Of a DNA stretch of 64,000 bases, positions 18,363-28,100 are shown piece after piece. Numbering within the stretch: the stretch's first letter is position 1; each line of letters starts with the position of its first letter. Source of the stretch: Akkermansia massiliensis (GTDB taxonomy: Bacteria > Verrucomicrobiota > Verrucomicrobiia > Verrucomicrobiales > Akkermansiaceae); assembly GCF_018847375.1 (NCBI RefSeq), contig NZ_CP072036.1:2914001-2978000 (forward strand), given 5' to 3'. Both the position numbers and the translations under genes were made by a program. The notes under the pieces are model-generated. The model was given only the letters and a program-made list of their open reading frames with translations, ran no database searches and had not been told where the DNA came from.

Positions 18363-19469
18363 ATGCAACAGACCGCACGCGCCGCTGTCCTGACAGCTCC
18401 CAAGAAATTTGAAATCCGTGAATATCCCATTCCCGCCATCGGGGATGATGAAATGCTGATCAAGGTGGAAGCCTGCGGCGTTTGCGGCACGGACGGCCAC
18501 GAGTACAACCGGGACCCCTTCGGCCTCTGCCCTGTGGTGCTGGGCCATGAAGGCACGGGGGAAATCGTGGCCATGGGCAAGAATATCACGAAGGACACGG
18601 CGGGCAATCCCCTGGCCCTGGGGGACAAGATCGTCACCTGCATCATTCCCTGCGGCACCTGTGACGCCTGCCTGAATACCCCGGCCCGCACCAACCTGTG
18701 CGAGAACGTGGGCGTGTACGGCCTGATGCCTGACGATGACGTGCATTTGAACGGCTACTTCGGGGAGTACCTGGTCATCCGCAAGGGTTCCACGTTCTTC
18801 AACGTTTCCGGCATGACGCTGGACCAGCGCATTCTGGTGGAACCCGCCGCCGTGGTGGTCCATTCCCTGGAACGCGCCAAGTCCACCGGACTGCTCAAGT
18901 TCAATTCCGTAGTGCTTGTGCAGGGCTGCGGCCCCATCGGCCTGCTCCAGATCGCCGCGCTGCGCACGCTGGGCATTGAAACCATCATCGCCGTGGACGG
19001 CAATGATTCCCGCCTGGAACTGGCCAGGGAAATGGGCGCCTCCCGAACCTACAATTTCACCCATTACGCGGACCTGGACGGCCTCCTTGACGCGGTGAAG
19101 AAGGATAACGGCGGCCGCCTGGCGGATTTCGTCTTCCAGTGCACGGGCGTGGGCAAGGCCGGGGCAAACGCCTGGAAGTTCGTGAAGCGCGGCGGCGGCC
19201 TGTGTGAAGTGGGCTTTTTCATGGACGGCGGGGAAAGCGTCATCAACCACCATTACGACCTCTGCAACAAGGAAGTGACCGCCGTGGGCTCCTGGGTGTA
19301 TTCCCCGCAGGATTACCCGACCACGTTCGACTTCCTGAAGCGCGCCTACGGCATCGGCCTGCCGCTGACCAAGCTGATTTCCCACCGCTTCAAGCTGGAT
19401 GAAATCACGGAAGCCCTGGAAACGAACGTCCAGATGAAGGGCATCAAGATTGCCGTCATCTGCGACTAA
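18363..19469 (+). CDS. Zinc-dependent medium-chain alcohol dehydrogenase
   Basis: 368 residues. The catalytic zinc site is CGVCGTDGHE near 39-48 and GHEGTGE near 65. The structural zinc site is CGTCDACLN...NLC near 98-112. The Rossmann motif is VLVQGCGPIGLLQ near 182. It should oxidise or reduce a polyol or alcohol with NAD(P); related sequences include threonine, sorbitol and formaldehyde dehydrogenases, but the substrate is not predictable. The ATG follows a possible promoter so closely that the mRNA could be nearly leaderless. It lies downstream of the AT-rich island but has normal GC. Confidence 0.9.
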   Translation: MQQTARAAVLTAPKKFEIREYPIPAIGDDEMLIKVEACGVCGTDGHEYNRDPFGLCPVVLGHEGTGEIVAMGKNITKDTAGNPLALGDKIVTCIIPCGTCDACLNTPARTNLCENVGVYGLMPDDDVHLNGYFGEYLVIRKGSTFFNVSGMTLDQRILVEPAAVVVHSLERAKSTGLLKFNSVVLVQGCGPIGLLQIAALRTLGIETIIAVDGNDSRLELAREMGASRTYNFTHYADLDGLLDAVKKDNGGRLADFVFQCTGVGKAGANAWKFVKRGGGLCEVGFFMDGGESVINHHYDLCNKEVTAVGSWVYSPQDYPTTFDFLKRAYGIGLPLTKLISHRFKLDEITEALETNVQMKGIKIAVICD

Positions 19470-19492
19470 GTGGAAACTCTTTTTCTTACCTC

Positions 19493-19525
19493 AACGCCGT
19501 TCCTCCGGGAGCGGCGTTTTTTTAC
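19493..19525 (+). terminator. Intrinsic terminator after the alcohol dehydrogenase
   Basis: The stem AACGCCG/CGGCGTT, extended by inner pairs, is followed by a T7 run. Confidence 0.85.
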
Positions 19526-19547
19526 GCCGCCTTTCCAGAGGGGAACG

Positions 19548-20084
19548 TCACTCATCCAATCCAGGGTAGATATCCTTCCAGTCCAAAAAACGCCCCGTAT
19601 TGGGAGGAACGGTCATGATAGCCGCGACTTTTCTTTTCAATTGCACCAATGCGTCAGGGTCAAGAACCATGGGTTCGCTCACTTTAAGGTACGCCCCTTC
19701 CAGATGCACCTGTCTCTCCAGCGTCAAATATTTCTTGATGACGCCGTCGGAATCCAGGGCGGCATCAATGACGAAATGCAGCAGGAAGCCGGACTCCTGA
19801 AGGAAAAAATCAAATTCATAAATCCAGGAAAAACAGCAATTCTCGTCGTCTTCCTCATCATCATCATTCAGCTCCCTTCTGGGGATTCCAGAATCATACA
19901 GACGGTTCAGTTCCTGCAAGAGGGACAGGATGTGTTCACGTCTCAACACGGTTACCTGGCACCCCTGCTTTCCCAGCATTCCCTGCCGACAATCGATGAC
20001 TAATTCACGGCACTGTCCTTCCATGGCAAGAAGCACTTCCACGGTCTGCTCCCGTTGTCGGTCCATGGGTTCCCGCGAATACAT
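19548..20084 (-). CDS. Uncharacterised acidic protein
   Basis: 178 residues (159-172 if a later Met such as the one at 20066 is used). Soluble, with a very acidic loop NDDDEEDDENCC near 75. No signal peptide or TM helix and no motif that I recognise. It lies 20 bp downstream of the amidase gene on the same strand, so it may be co-transcribed with it. Confidence 0.7.
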   Translation of the reverse strand: MYSREPMDRQREQTVEVLLAMEGQCRELVIDCRQGMLGKQGCQVTVLRREHILSLLQELNRLYDSGIPRRELNDDDEEDDENCCFSWIYEFDFFLQESGFLLHFVIDAALDSDGVIKKYLTLERQVHLEGAYLKVSEPMVLDPDALVQLKRKVAAIMTVPPNTGRFLDWKDIYPGLDE

Positions 20085-20104
20085 GAGCCGGGTCTTCTAC
20101 AGAT

Positions 20105-20962
20105 TCACTTTCCCCACCGTTCCGTGATGCCGCCGTAGGAGTCTATGCGGCGGTCGCGGAAGAAAGGCCAGATGCGGCGGTGGTCTTCCAGCGCGTCCAG
20201 GTCCAGCTCCGCGTACAGGATGGCTTCATCGCTGACGGGGGCCTTGGCGACAATTTGGCCGTAGTAGTCCGCCACGAAGGACTGCCCCCAGAATTCGCTT
20301 TCCCCTTCCGTCCCCACGCGGTTGACGGCGCAGACGTAGCAGCCGTTCGCCACGGCGTGGCCGCGCTGCACGGTTTCCCACGCGCAGTGCTGCTGTTCCC
20401 CCAGCAGGGGTTTTTCCTCCGGCAACCAGCCGATGGCCGTGGGGTAAAAGATGATTTCCGCCCCCTGCATGGCCGTCAGGCGCGCGGCTTCCGGGTACCA
20501 CTGGTCCCAGCAGATGAGCACGCCAATGCGCCCGAATTTGGTGTCGAACGCCTTGTAGCCCAGGTCGCCGGGGGTGAAGTAGAATTTTTCCTCAAAGCCC
20601 GGGTCCTGCGGTATGTGCATCTTGCGGTACATGCCCAGGAACGTTCCGTCCGCGTCCACCACCCAGGCGGTGTTGTGGTACAGCCCGGTGGCGCGCTTTT
20701 CAAAGCCGGAGGCCACAATCACCACGCCCAGCTCCGCGGCCAGCTTGCAGTGGGCTTCCGTCAGTTCTCCGGGAATGGGTTCCGCCAGGTTGAAAAGGTC
20801 GCATTCCTCTGTCCTGCAAAAGTATTCCGTGGTGAAGAGTTCCTGCGTGCAGATGATCTGCGCCCCATGGGCGGCGGCCTCCCGGATGGCGGCTTCCGTC
20901 TTTTCCTTGTTCACGGAGGGCCGGGCGTCTGCGGACAGTTGAATGAGTGCGATTTTCGGCAT
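20105..20962 (-). CDS. aguB: N-carbamoylputrescine amidase
   Basis: 285 residues, nitrilase superfamily. It hydrolyses N-carbamoylputrescine to putrescine, CO2 and ammonia in the agmatine route to polyamines. The catalytic triad is visible as E41 (TQELF), Lys of YRKMHIP near 113 and Cys of LICWDQWYPEAAR near 150. CWDQW and the final DRRIDSYGG are typical of AguB and not of general nitrilases. No agmatine deiminase gene is visible in this window. Confidence 0.9.
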   Translation of the reverse strand: MPKIALIQLSADARPSVNKEKTEAAIREAAAHGAQIICTQELFTTEYFCRTEECDLFNLAEPIPGELTEAHCKLAAELGVVIVASGFEKRATGLYHNTAWVVDADGTFLGMYRKMHIPQDPGFEEKFYFTPGDLGYKAFDTKFGRIGVLICWDQWYPEAARLTAMQGAEIIFYPTAIGWLPEEKPLLGEQQHCAWETVQRGHAVANGCYVCAVNRVGTEGESEFWGQSFVADYYGQIVAKAPVSDEAILYAELDLDALEDHRRIWPFFRDRRIDSYGGITERWGK

Positions 20963-21065
20963 GCCCCTTCCTTACCCCGTTTCCCCTCCCATTCCAAGCA
21001 GGGAAAATGAATGCGGCGCGATTATTTGATGGAAAAGGGCATGAAAAGTGTTATGTACATGCAAT

Positions 21066-22070
21066 ATGGAACCCACCACCCCATCTCTGCCTGACGACGA
21101 CGTAGCCGCCATTGACCGGCTCGGCGCCATTTACAAGGAGCTTTCCGCGGAATTGAGCAAGATCATCATCGGCCAGCAGCGCGTCGTGGAGCTGTTGAGC
21201 ATCGCCCTGTTCTCCCGCGGGCACGCGCTCCTGATGGGCGTTCCCGGCCTGGCGAAGACGCTGCTGATCAGCTCCGTGGCAAAAACGCTGGACCTCAGTT
21301 TCAACCGCATCCAGTTCACGCCGGACCTGATGCCCGCGGACATCACCGGTACGGACATCATCCAGGATGATTCCGCCGGCGGCAAGCGGCAGTTTGAGTT
21401 CATCAAGGGCCCGGTCTTCGCCAACATCGTGCTGGCGGACGAAATCAACCGCGCCCCCGCAAAAACCCAGTCCGCCCTGCTGGAAGCCATGCAGGAGCGC
21501 CGCGTCACCGTCATGGGCCGCACCTTCACCCTTCTGCCTCCCTTCTTCGTGCTCGCCACCCAGAACCCCATTGAGCAGGAAGGCACCTATCCCCTGCCGG
21601 AAGCCCAGCTTGACCGCTTCATGTTCCTGATTGAAGTGGATTACCCCACGGAGGAGGAAGAAATGCGCATCGCCCGTGAGACCACCGGAAACCGCAGCGA
21701 GGAGCTCAAGCACGTCCTTTCCGGGGAGGAGATCATTTTTTACCAGGACCTGGTGCGCCGCGTGCCCGTCCCGGAACATATTTACGAGTACGCCGTGAAG
21801 CTGGTGCGCGCCACCCGCCCCTCCCTGGAGACTTCTCCGGAATGGGTGAAGCAGTACGTGGCCTGGGGCGCGGGCCCCCGCGCCGTCCAGTTCCTCATTC
21901 TGGGGGCTAAGACCCGCGCCGCCCTCCAGGGCAGCTACATCGTCCGCAAGGAGGACATAGACGCCATTGTGGAGCCCGTGCTGATGCACCGCGTGGTCAC
22001 GAACTTCGCCGCGGAGTCCCAGGGCATCACGCCCCGCAAGGCCGTGGCGCGCCTGGCGGCGGAAGTCTGA
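21066..22070 (+). CDS. MoxR-family AAA+ ATPase
   Basis: 334 residues. Walker A is GVPGLAKT near 60 and Walker B is VLADEINRA near 120, followed by the MoxR signature QSALLEAMQE and sensor ATQNPIEQEGTYPLPEAQLDRF. MoxR ATPases act as chaperones that assemble or activate metal-dependent or von Willebrand A proteins. The next gene (DUF58) is the usual partner, 38 bp downstream. ATG 21066 gives METT..; a weaker in-frame start at 21048 exists. Confidence 0.95.
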   Translation: MEPTTPSLPDDDVAAIDRLGAIYKELSAELSKIIIGQQRVVELLSIALFSRGHALLMGVPGLAKTLLISSVAKTLDLSFNRIQFTPDLMPADITGTDIIQDDSAGGKRQFEFIKGPVFANIVLADEINRAPAKTQSALLEAMQERRVTVMGRTFTLLPPFFVLATQNPIEQEGTYPLPEAQLDRFMFLIEVDYPTEEEEMRIARETTGNRSEELKHVLSGEEIIFYQDLVRRVPVPEHIYEYAVKLVRATRPSLETSPEWVKQYVAWGAGPRAVQFLILGAKTRAALQGSYIVRKEDIDAIVEPVLMHRVVTNFAAESQGITPRKAVARLAAEV

Positions 22071-22108
22071 CCGTCCCCGCGTTATCCACTCCCTTGCCCT
22101 GCCCACCC

Positions 22109-23011
22109 ATGAAGTACCTGAACCACGACCTGCTCAGCCGCCTGGGGAATCTTCCCCTGGAAGCGCGCCACAGCATGACGGGGAACGTATCCGGCCGCCA
22201 CAGAAGCGCCAACCGCGGCTCCTCCGTGGAGTTCGCGGAGTACCGCAAGTACGTTTCCGGGGATGATACGCGCCGCCTGGACTGGAAGGCGTACGCCCGG
22301 TCAGACAGGTATTACATCAAGGAGTTTGAGGCGGATACCAACCTGCGCGCCTACATCGTCCTGGACCTTTCCGGCTCCATGAATTACCACCCGGAGCAGG
22401 TGGAGTCCAAGTACATGCGCGCGTGCAGGCTGGCGGCCAACCTGGCTTACATCGCCATCCGGCAGGGGGACGCCGTGGGGCTGAGCTTTTCCCGGCAGAC
22501 GAAGGACGGCGCCACGCTGCACATTCCGGCCTCCCGCCGCCCCGCCCACCTGAACGTGCTCATCAGCCAGATGGATACGCAGTACCCCAAGGGGGAAACC
22601 GTGCTGGCGGAGACTCTGCATGAACTGGCGGAACGCGTCAGCCGCCGTGCCCTGGTGCTGATTTTTTCCGACCTGTTCACGGATACGGAGGAACTTAAAA
22701 ACGCCCTTCGGCACCTCCACTTCCGCAAGCATGACGTGGCCGTGTTCCATCTGGTGGACCAGTTGGAAATAGACTTCGACTTTGACCGCCCCATCCGCTT
22801 TGTGGACATGGAGGGCGGCGGCTCCCTGATTACGGAACCGGACCTCATCGCGGACGAGTACCGCGCCATCGTGGCCGGCTACCTGGAGGAAACGCGCCGC
22901 ATCTGCACGGACATTAACGCGGACTACCGCCTGGTCAGGACCGGGGACGCCTTGGAAGACGTGCTGACCGGGTTCCTGATGGGGCGGCAGAAGAAGAAAG
23001 CGGGCAGATAA
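22109..23011 (+). CDS. DUF58 protein with von Willebrand-like domain, MoxR partner
   Basis: 300 residues. The DUF58 core RDYVxGDxxRxIDWKAxAR appears as RKYVSGDDTRRLDWKAYARS near 51-70. A MIDAS-like motif DLSGSMNY is near 87-94. Unlike Bat membrane members there is no TM helix, so it is cytoplasmic. With MoxR it probably forms a chaperone module. The ATG at 22109 is preferred over an in-frame TTG at 22094. Confidence 0.93.
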   Translation: MKYLNHDLLSRLGNLPLEARHSMTGNVSGRHRSANRGSSVEFAEYRKYVSGDDTRRLDWKAYARSDRYYIKEFEADTNLRAYIVLDLSGSMNYHPEQVESKYMRACRLAANLAYIAIRQGDAVGLSFSRQTKDGATLHIPASRRPAHLNVLISQMDTQYPKGETVLAETLHELAERVSRRALVLIFSDLFTDTEELKNALRHLHFRKHDVAVFHLVDQLEIDFDFDRPIRFVDMEGGGSLITEPDLIADEYRAIVAGYLEETRRICTDINADYRLVRTGDALEDVLTGFLMGRQKKKAGR

Positions 23012-23128
23012 GCGCCCGGCTGTCTCACGGAACGGTTGATTGCGCCGCGGAACGGGTGCAGGATTTCCCGCGCGCCTTCCGTGCCGCCGTAAGCGGCAGT
23101 TTTCATTTTTTTCTCCTTCTCTTCCATC

Positions 23129-23704
23129 GTGGACGCACCCGTTAAAATGATCGTGGGCCTGGGCAATCCGGGCAGGACTTATGAAGATACCCGCCACAAC
23201 GCGGGTTTCATGGTGGTGGACCGCCTGGCTGCCGGGTGGGGCGCCGTGTTCAAGACGGACAGGCAGCGCAAGTGCGAGCTGGCGGCAGGCCCCGGCGTCC
23301 TGCTGGTGAAGCCCGCCACCTTCATGAATGAATCCGGCCTGTGCGTGGGGCCCATGATGCGCTTCTTCAAGCTGGACCCGCGCAGCGTGTTCGTCATTCA
23401 TGACGAGGTGGATTTTCCGCTGGGCGTGATGAAGCTGCGGGAAAAAGGCTCCGCAGGCGGCCACAACGGCATCAAGTCGCTCATCGCCCACATGGGCACG
23501 CAGGAGTTCCCGCGCCTCCGCTTCGGCATCGGCCTGCCACGCGGCAAGGGGGAGATGATCGGCCACGTGCTGGGCAAATTCCGCCCGGAGGAACGCGAGC
23601 TTCTGGACGTGATGCTGGGAAAGGCGGCGGACGCCGTGCTGTACACCATGGAACACGGCATCACGAAGGCAGGCAACATTTTCAACGCCGTGCAGGACCA
23701 TTAG
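23129..23704 (+). CDS. pth: Peptidyl-tRNA hydrolase
   Basis: 191 residues. It recycles peptidyl-tRNA released from ribosomes. Seen are VGLGNPGRTYEDTRHNAGF (catalytic His of RHN), KPATFMNESG, VIHDEVDFPLG and GSAGGHNGIKS. The start is GTG at 23129 by length; the ATG at 23147 would remove six residues and is a possible alternative. No TM helix. It stands alone between the DUF58 gene and the PBP. Confidence 0.96.
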   Translation: MDAPVKMIVGLGNPGRTYEDTRHNAGFMVVDRLAAGWGAVFKTDRQRKCELAAGPGVLLVKPATFMNESGLCVGPMMRFFKLDPRSVFVIHDEVDFPLGVMKLREKGSAGGHNGIKSLIAHMGTQEFPRLRFGIGLPRGKGEMIGHVLGKFRPEERELLDVMLGKAADAVLYTMEHGITKAGNIFNAVQDH

Positions 23705-23956
23705 CCGCCCGGACCGCCGCAAGCCCTTGCGGCATTAAAATATAAACGCGCGGGGAACGGACGCGCTTTTTCCTTAAAGCCGGCGCGTCCTGCGGACGCA
23801 GGATGATTCAGTAGCCTGCGGGGTTCCGGGAGATTCCCGGGACGCATGCCTTCTTTTTTCGCTCGCCAACAGTGTACGGTATTGCTAAACAAACGGGAAT
23901 CCGCTAGGATTTTTGCACGTTTTTTCTCCTCCCAGGACAAATCTTGCTTCATCTTC

Positions 23957-26482
23957 ATGGCTGAATTAAGTTCACAAGCTCCGCGCAGGCACATGCAGGC
24001 CAACAAAAGGCGCCAACCCAAGGCCAAGCCCAGGAAGCGATTCTGGAGCTTCATCCGGAAGCTGGTGCTGTGGTGCCTGGTTCTGGCCGCCATCGGGGGG
24101 GCCGTGGGCTACTTTGGCTTCATGATGGCCTGGAAACGCTATGACAACTGGGCGGCGGAGTTTGACCTGGAACGCATCAACGACCTGGAAAAGCCCAGCA
24201 TTATTTACGACCGGAACGGGGAGGAAATAGGCCGCATTTATGTGGAAAACCGCAGCTACGTCACGCTGGACAAGATTTCGCCCGCCATGGTCAACGCGCT
24301 GATCGCCCAGGAGGACTCCCGCTTCCGGGAGCATCCGGGCTATGACTTCCTGGGGATTTTGCGGGCAGGCAGGGAATACATCCACAACAGCGGGGACGCC
24401 AACCAGGGAGCCTCTTCCATCACCCAGCAGCTTGCCAGAAACGCGTACGACCTGAAGAACCGGGCCAAGGCCAGGAATGAAGGCAGCTTTGGCCGCAAAT
24501 TCGTGGAAATAGCGCTGGCGCGCCGCATTACGGAACGGTACAGCAAGGACCAGGTGCTGGAGTTTTACCTGAACCGCGTTTACTTCGGCAGCGGGTTCTA
24601 CGGCATCCGCGCCGCCTCTCTGGGCTACTTCGGCAAGGAACCTGCGGACCTCACTACGCGGGAGGCCGCCTCCATCGCCGCCCTGATTAAAAACCCGAAC
24701 GGCCTTTCCCCTCTCAATAATCCGGAAAGCAACCTGAAATGGCGCAACCATGTGCTCAACCGCATGGCACGGGAAAAGTACATTACGCCGGATGAAGCGG
24801 AACGCCTCTCCGCCATGGACCTGGGGCTCAACCCCAGGCCGCTGAAACGCGGCGTCTCCCACATTTACGACCGCATTTCCGCAGAGATTACCGCCTATCT
24901 GGGGGAGGACCGCGTGAATGCCGCCGGCCTCAAGATTTACACCACCCTTGACAGGAAGCTTCAGGAGGCCACCGGGAAATCCCTGGAACAGGCCCTGGAA
25001 AACATTGAAAAACGCCCCGGCTACCGCCACCAGAAAGCCGCGGACTACCACGGAGCCTCCGGGGACAAGCCGCGCTACCTGGAAGGAGCCCTGCTGGTGG
25101 TGGACAACCAGTCCGGCGCCGTTCTGGCCTACCACGGAGGCAGGGATTACACCAAGCGCCAGTATGACGCCATCAAGGACGGCGCCCGCCCCACCGGCAC
25201 CGCCATCCTGCCCTTCCTGTACGCTACGGCCTTTGACACGGGCAAAAGCCCCGTCACCCGCATTCTGGACGACGCCATTGACAACCGCCTGACGGGCATC
25301 GGCGGCTCGGAAGGCATCCTGGGGGAATGGGGCGCGGAAAGCTCCAAAAACCGCTATGAAGGCATGATTACCGCCCACCGCGGCCTGTCCGCCTCCAAGA
25401 TTGCCGCCTCCCTGCGCATGGGGATGGACATGGGCACATCCCCCTTCGTGAAAAAGCTCACGGACTTCGGCATCCGCAAGCCCGTGCGTGAAGCGGGCAG
25501 CACGGAGGTGAACCCCGTTTACCGCCCCAAGATTTTCGTGGGCACGGAACCCGCCTCCCTGAAGGAAATGACGCTGGCCTACACCGCCATCCCGAACGGC
25601 GGCTCCCGCCCGCAGGATATTTATTACCTGGACAGGATAGAGGATGAGGACGGCCAGTTGATCTGGGAATCCAACCAGGCCATTGAAACCCGGAACAACG
25701 CCCAGGTGCGGAAGGGGGCCACCTCCACCGCCACGGCCTTCCAGCTCCACAACATCCTGAATTCCTCCCTGAAAAACGGCTCCGCCCAGCGCGTGGCCCC
25801 GCATCTGCCGAAAGACTTCAGGGGGGGCGTGAAAACGGGGACTACGTATGACTTTGCGGACAACTGGCTGTTCGGCTATGACAGCCGCATCACCTGCGGC
25901 ATCTGGGTAGGCTTCCTGGAAGGGAAAAAACCCATTTACAACGGGGCCTTCTCGTCGGACACCTGCGCCTCCGTCCTGGGCGCCGCCGTCACGGAGGCGG
26001 AACGCCTCTTCCCCGCCGGGGAACTGGCCCCGCCCCCCAGCGTGGAACGGGTGGAAATCTGCCTGACCACCGGGAAGAGAGCCACGCACAGTTGCTATGA
26101 CATTGATCCGGTGGACAAGAAATACCGCCGCCACACCATGTTTGAATACCTCCGCAAGGGGGATTCCAGCCTTCCCTTCTGCGACCTCCACGGGGAGGAC
26201 ATCTCCGCCCCCGTCTCACCCTTCACGGCGCAGAACCGCATCCTGCCCCTGCCGCCCATCCTGCCCACCAAGGCCATCCTCCAGGGGGACGACCCCTACC
26301 ACACGGAGCTGAACCAGGGCCCCGCCAACCGCAACTATGAACTGCTGGGCGCGGGTGAAAACGTGCCGGAAGCCCAGGCCCTTTCCGCAGACCCCGTTTC
26401 TCCGGACCATACGGACACGAGCATCACGCTGCCCGCTCCCAAGCCCATCACCATCCCCGTTCCGGAATTCATCCACCTGTAA
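23957..26482 (+). CDS. Class A penicillin-binding protein with intact transglycosylase and degenerate transpeptidase
   Basis: 841 residues. After a basic cytoplasmic start there is a TM helix near 34-55. The GT51 glycosyltransferase motifs are intact: QEDSRFREHPGYD, ASSITQQLARN, RRKxxE as RKFVEIALA, and VLEFYLNRVYFG. So lipid II polymerisation is expected. The transpeptidase domain (about 370-720) is recognisable but the SxxK serine box reads RPTGTAILPF (Ser to Thr, Lys to Leu) and the SxN box reads SASKIAAS with no Asn. Only KTG (GVKTGTTYDFADNW) is kept. It is therefore unlikely to form acyl-enzyme or bind beta-lactams. The last 120 residues are a Pro-rich tail with Cys pairs. The start at 23957 is chosen because upstream codons have no TM or family sequence. 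Confidence 0.9.
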   Translation: MAELSSQAPRRHMQANKRRQPKAKPRKRFWSFIRKLVLWCLVLAAIGGAVGYFGFMMAWKRYDNWAAEFDLERINDLEKPSIIYDRNGEEIGRIYVENRSYVTLDKISPAMVNALIAQEDSRFREHPGYDFLGILRAGREYIHNSGDANQGASSITQQLARNAYDLKNRAKARNEGSFGRKFVEIALARRITERYSKDQVLEFYLNRVYFGSGFYGIRAASLGYFGKEPADLTTREAASIAALIKNPNGLSPLNNPESNLKWRNHVLNRMAREKYITPDEAERLSAMDLGLNPRPLKRGVSHIYDRISAEITAYLGEDRVNAAGLKIYTTLDRKLQEATGKSLEQALENIEKRPGYRHQKAADYHGASGDKPRYLEGALLVVDNQSGAVLAYHGGRDYTKRQYDAIKDGARPTGTAILPFLYATAFDTGKSPVTRILDDAIDNRLTGIGGSEGILGEWGAESSKNRYEGMITAHRGLSASKIAASLRMGMDMGTSPFVKKLTDFGIRKPVREAGSTEVNPVYRPKIFVGTEPASLKEMTLAYTAIPNGGSRPQDIYYLDRIEDEDGQLIWESNQAIETRNNAQVRKGATSTATAFQLHNILNSSLKNGSAQRVAPHLPKDFRGGVKTGTTYDFADNWLFGYDSRITCGIWVGFLEGKKPIYNGAFSSDTCASVLGAAVTEAERLFPAGELAPPPSVERVEICLTTGKRATHSCYDIDPVDKKYRRHTMFEYLRKGDSSLPFCDLHGEDISAPVSPFTAQNRILPLPPILPTKAILQGDDPYHTELNQGPANRNYELLGAGENVPEAQALSADPVSPDHTDTSITLPAPKPITIPVPEFIHL

Positions 26483-26496
26483 CTCCCTTTTCTTCC

Positions 26497-28074
26497 ATGC
26501 CCACCCCCTCCCAGGATACGGTAGCCTGCACATGCCCGTCATGCGGCAACCCCTTTGCCGTGAAAACGTCTTTTCTGGGAAGCCAGGTGCAATGCCCCAT
26601 CTGCGCCGCTCCGGTCACCGCCCGGCAGGAAGAGAAAGTCAAGGATGAAACGGAAGAACAGGCCGCCGTCCCCTGCCGCTGCAACGTGTGCAACAATTCC
26701 TTTGCCGTCAATCCCTCCTGCATAGGGAACAAGGTGAAATGCCCCGTCTGCCATTCCACCGTCACGGCCACCCGGCAGGAGGAAGAGCCAGCAATGGCCC
26801 CGGAACGGATGCCTGAAGCTCCGGAAAAAGCGCCTGAAATCCCGGAAGGGACGCCTGAACCAGCAGCCTCCGTCCGGCACGGCGGCGCGCAGGAGGAAAG
26901 CCCCTCCGCTTCCCCGTCCGCATCTTCCCACAAATCTCTTACGCCTCAGAAAAAGACGGATAAACGGAGCATTGCCGTTACCAGGCCTTCCATCCCCATC
27001 CCTGCGGAACCCACTACCAAAATCCGCAAGCGGAAGGAAAAGGGGGACGCCGCCCCTGCCATCACAGCCGCCCGCAGCGCCTCCCTGGCGCATGAAGAGC
27101 CGGAATACCAACCCACCGCCCGGGAAGCCGCCCGCAGCGAGCGCCGCCCCACCTGGCACATCTGGCTCTTTGTCTCCGGCCTGGTGCTGGCCTCGCTGGG
27201 CGTGTTCATGTTCCTGCGCGGAAAGGACATGGAAGCGGAAGGCTCCAAGATTCTGAATATTTCAGACCGGTTTGTGGACCATGAAGCGGTCTTCTCCCTG
27301 GACGTGAACAAGGACCTGCTGGCGGAACTGGAGCAGAGGGAGCAGCAATACCGGCTCATGACCCATCCCCGCAGGGAGGAAGACCGGGAAGTGGAATCCG
27401 TCTCCGCCCACATCACGGCAGCCATGAATGAACTGGCCCTCTACTGCATGGCGGAATCAGACGAAGAAAGGCTCAACTACGTGATGGAGCCCGAGGCCGT
27501 GCGCCCCAAAATGGCTCACTGGGCCTCCTACGGGCGGTACAAGGACTACCTGCCGCAGGAAGCGGGGAAAAGCTCCAAGAACGGGGACCTGCTCCAGATA
27601 TCCGTGCTGATGGATGACAACACCGTCCGCCCGGCCATCTTCCTGTATGACCGGAACTCCGGCAAATGGAAGCTGGACTGGGAAGCCTGGGAGGGTTACT
27701 CCCCCATGCTCCCGGCGGAGCTGGAAGCCAAAAAGCCCTCCAAACCCGTCCCCGTCAGAATAGCCCTCAGCATGCCCGGCATCTACCAGCCGCCCTTCCT
27801 GGAGGAATCCTCCGCGGAAAGCTACCGCAATACCGCCTACATCAACTTCTCCCTGGAATTCCCCAACGGGGAGCGCCTGAACGCGTACGTGGACAGGTAT
27901 TCCCCGCTGGCGCTGGAACTGACCAAGCTCCTTTACAACGGCCCCGTGCGCGCCTGCGTGCTCATTCACTACCCGGCGGACCTGCCCGGCAACCAGTCCG
28001 TCATTATTGACAAGCTACTGTATTCCGGATGGATGAGCGACGCCACCCGCAACCTCCTTCCCACCACCAACTGA
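26497..28074 (+). CDS. Zinc-ribbon membrane protein of unknown function
   Basis: 525 residues. Two MJ0042-type zinc ribbons begin the protein: CPSCGNPF...CPICAAP (about 13-40) and CRCNVCNNSF...CPVCHST (about 64-90). A long low-complexity charged linker, a single TM helix near 222-240 and an extracytoplasmic alpha/beta domain follow, with no recognised motif. Such ribbon-TM proteins are common in Planctomycetes and Verrucomicrobia, their job unknown. It follows the PBP by 14 bp and precedes the next gene by 26 bp, so the three are probably one operon. Confidence 0.8.
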   Translation: MPTPSQDTVACTCPSCGNPFAVKTSFLGSQVQCPICAAPVTARQEEKVKDETEEQAAVPCRCNVCNNSFAVNPSCIGNKVKCPVCHSTVTATRQEEEPAMAPERMPEAPEKAPEIPEGTPEPAASVRHGGAQEESPSASPSASSHKSLTPQKKTDKRSIAVTRPSIPIPAEPTTKIRKRKEKGDAAPAITAARSASLAHEEPEYQPTAREAARSERRPTWHIWLFVSGLVLASLGVFMFLRGKDMEAEGSKILNISDRFVDHEAVFSLDVNKDLLAELEQREQQYRLMTHPRREEDREVESVSAHITAAMNELALYCMAESDEERLNYVMEPEAVRPKMAHWASYGRYKDYLPQEAGKSSKNGDLLQISVLMDDNTVRPAIFLYDRNSGKWKLDWEAWEGYSPMLPAELEAKKPSKPVPVRIALSMPGIYQPPFLEESSAESYRNTAYINFSLEFPNGERLNAYVDRYSPLALELTKLLYNGPVRACVLIHYPADLPGNQSVIIDKLLYSGWMSDATRNLLPTTN

Positions 28075-28100
28075 CAATCCAGAACCGGTTCCCGTTTTCC

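Noticed and set aside
18140..18694. Minus-strand frame over the alcohol dehydrogenase start
   Set aside because: It is opposite a strong gene and has no known motif.
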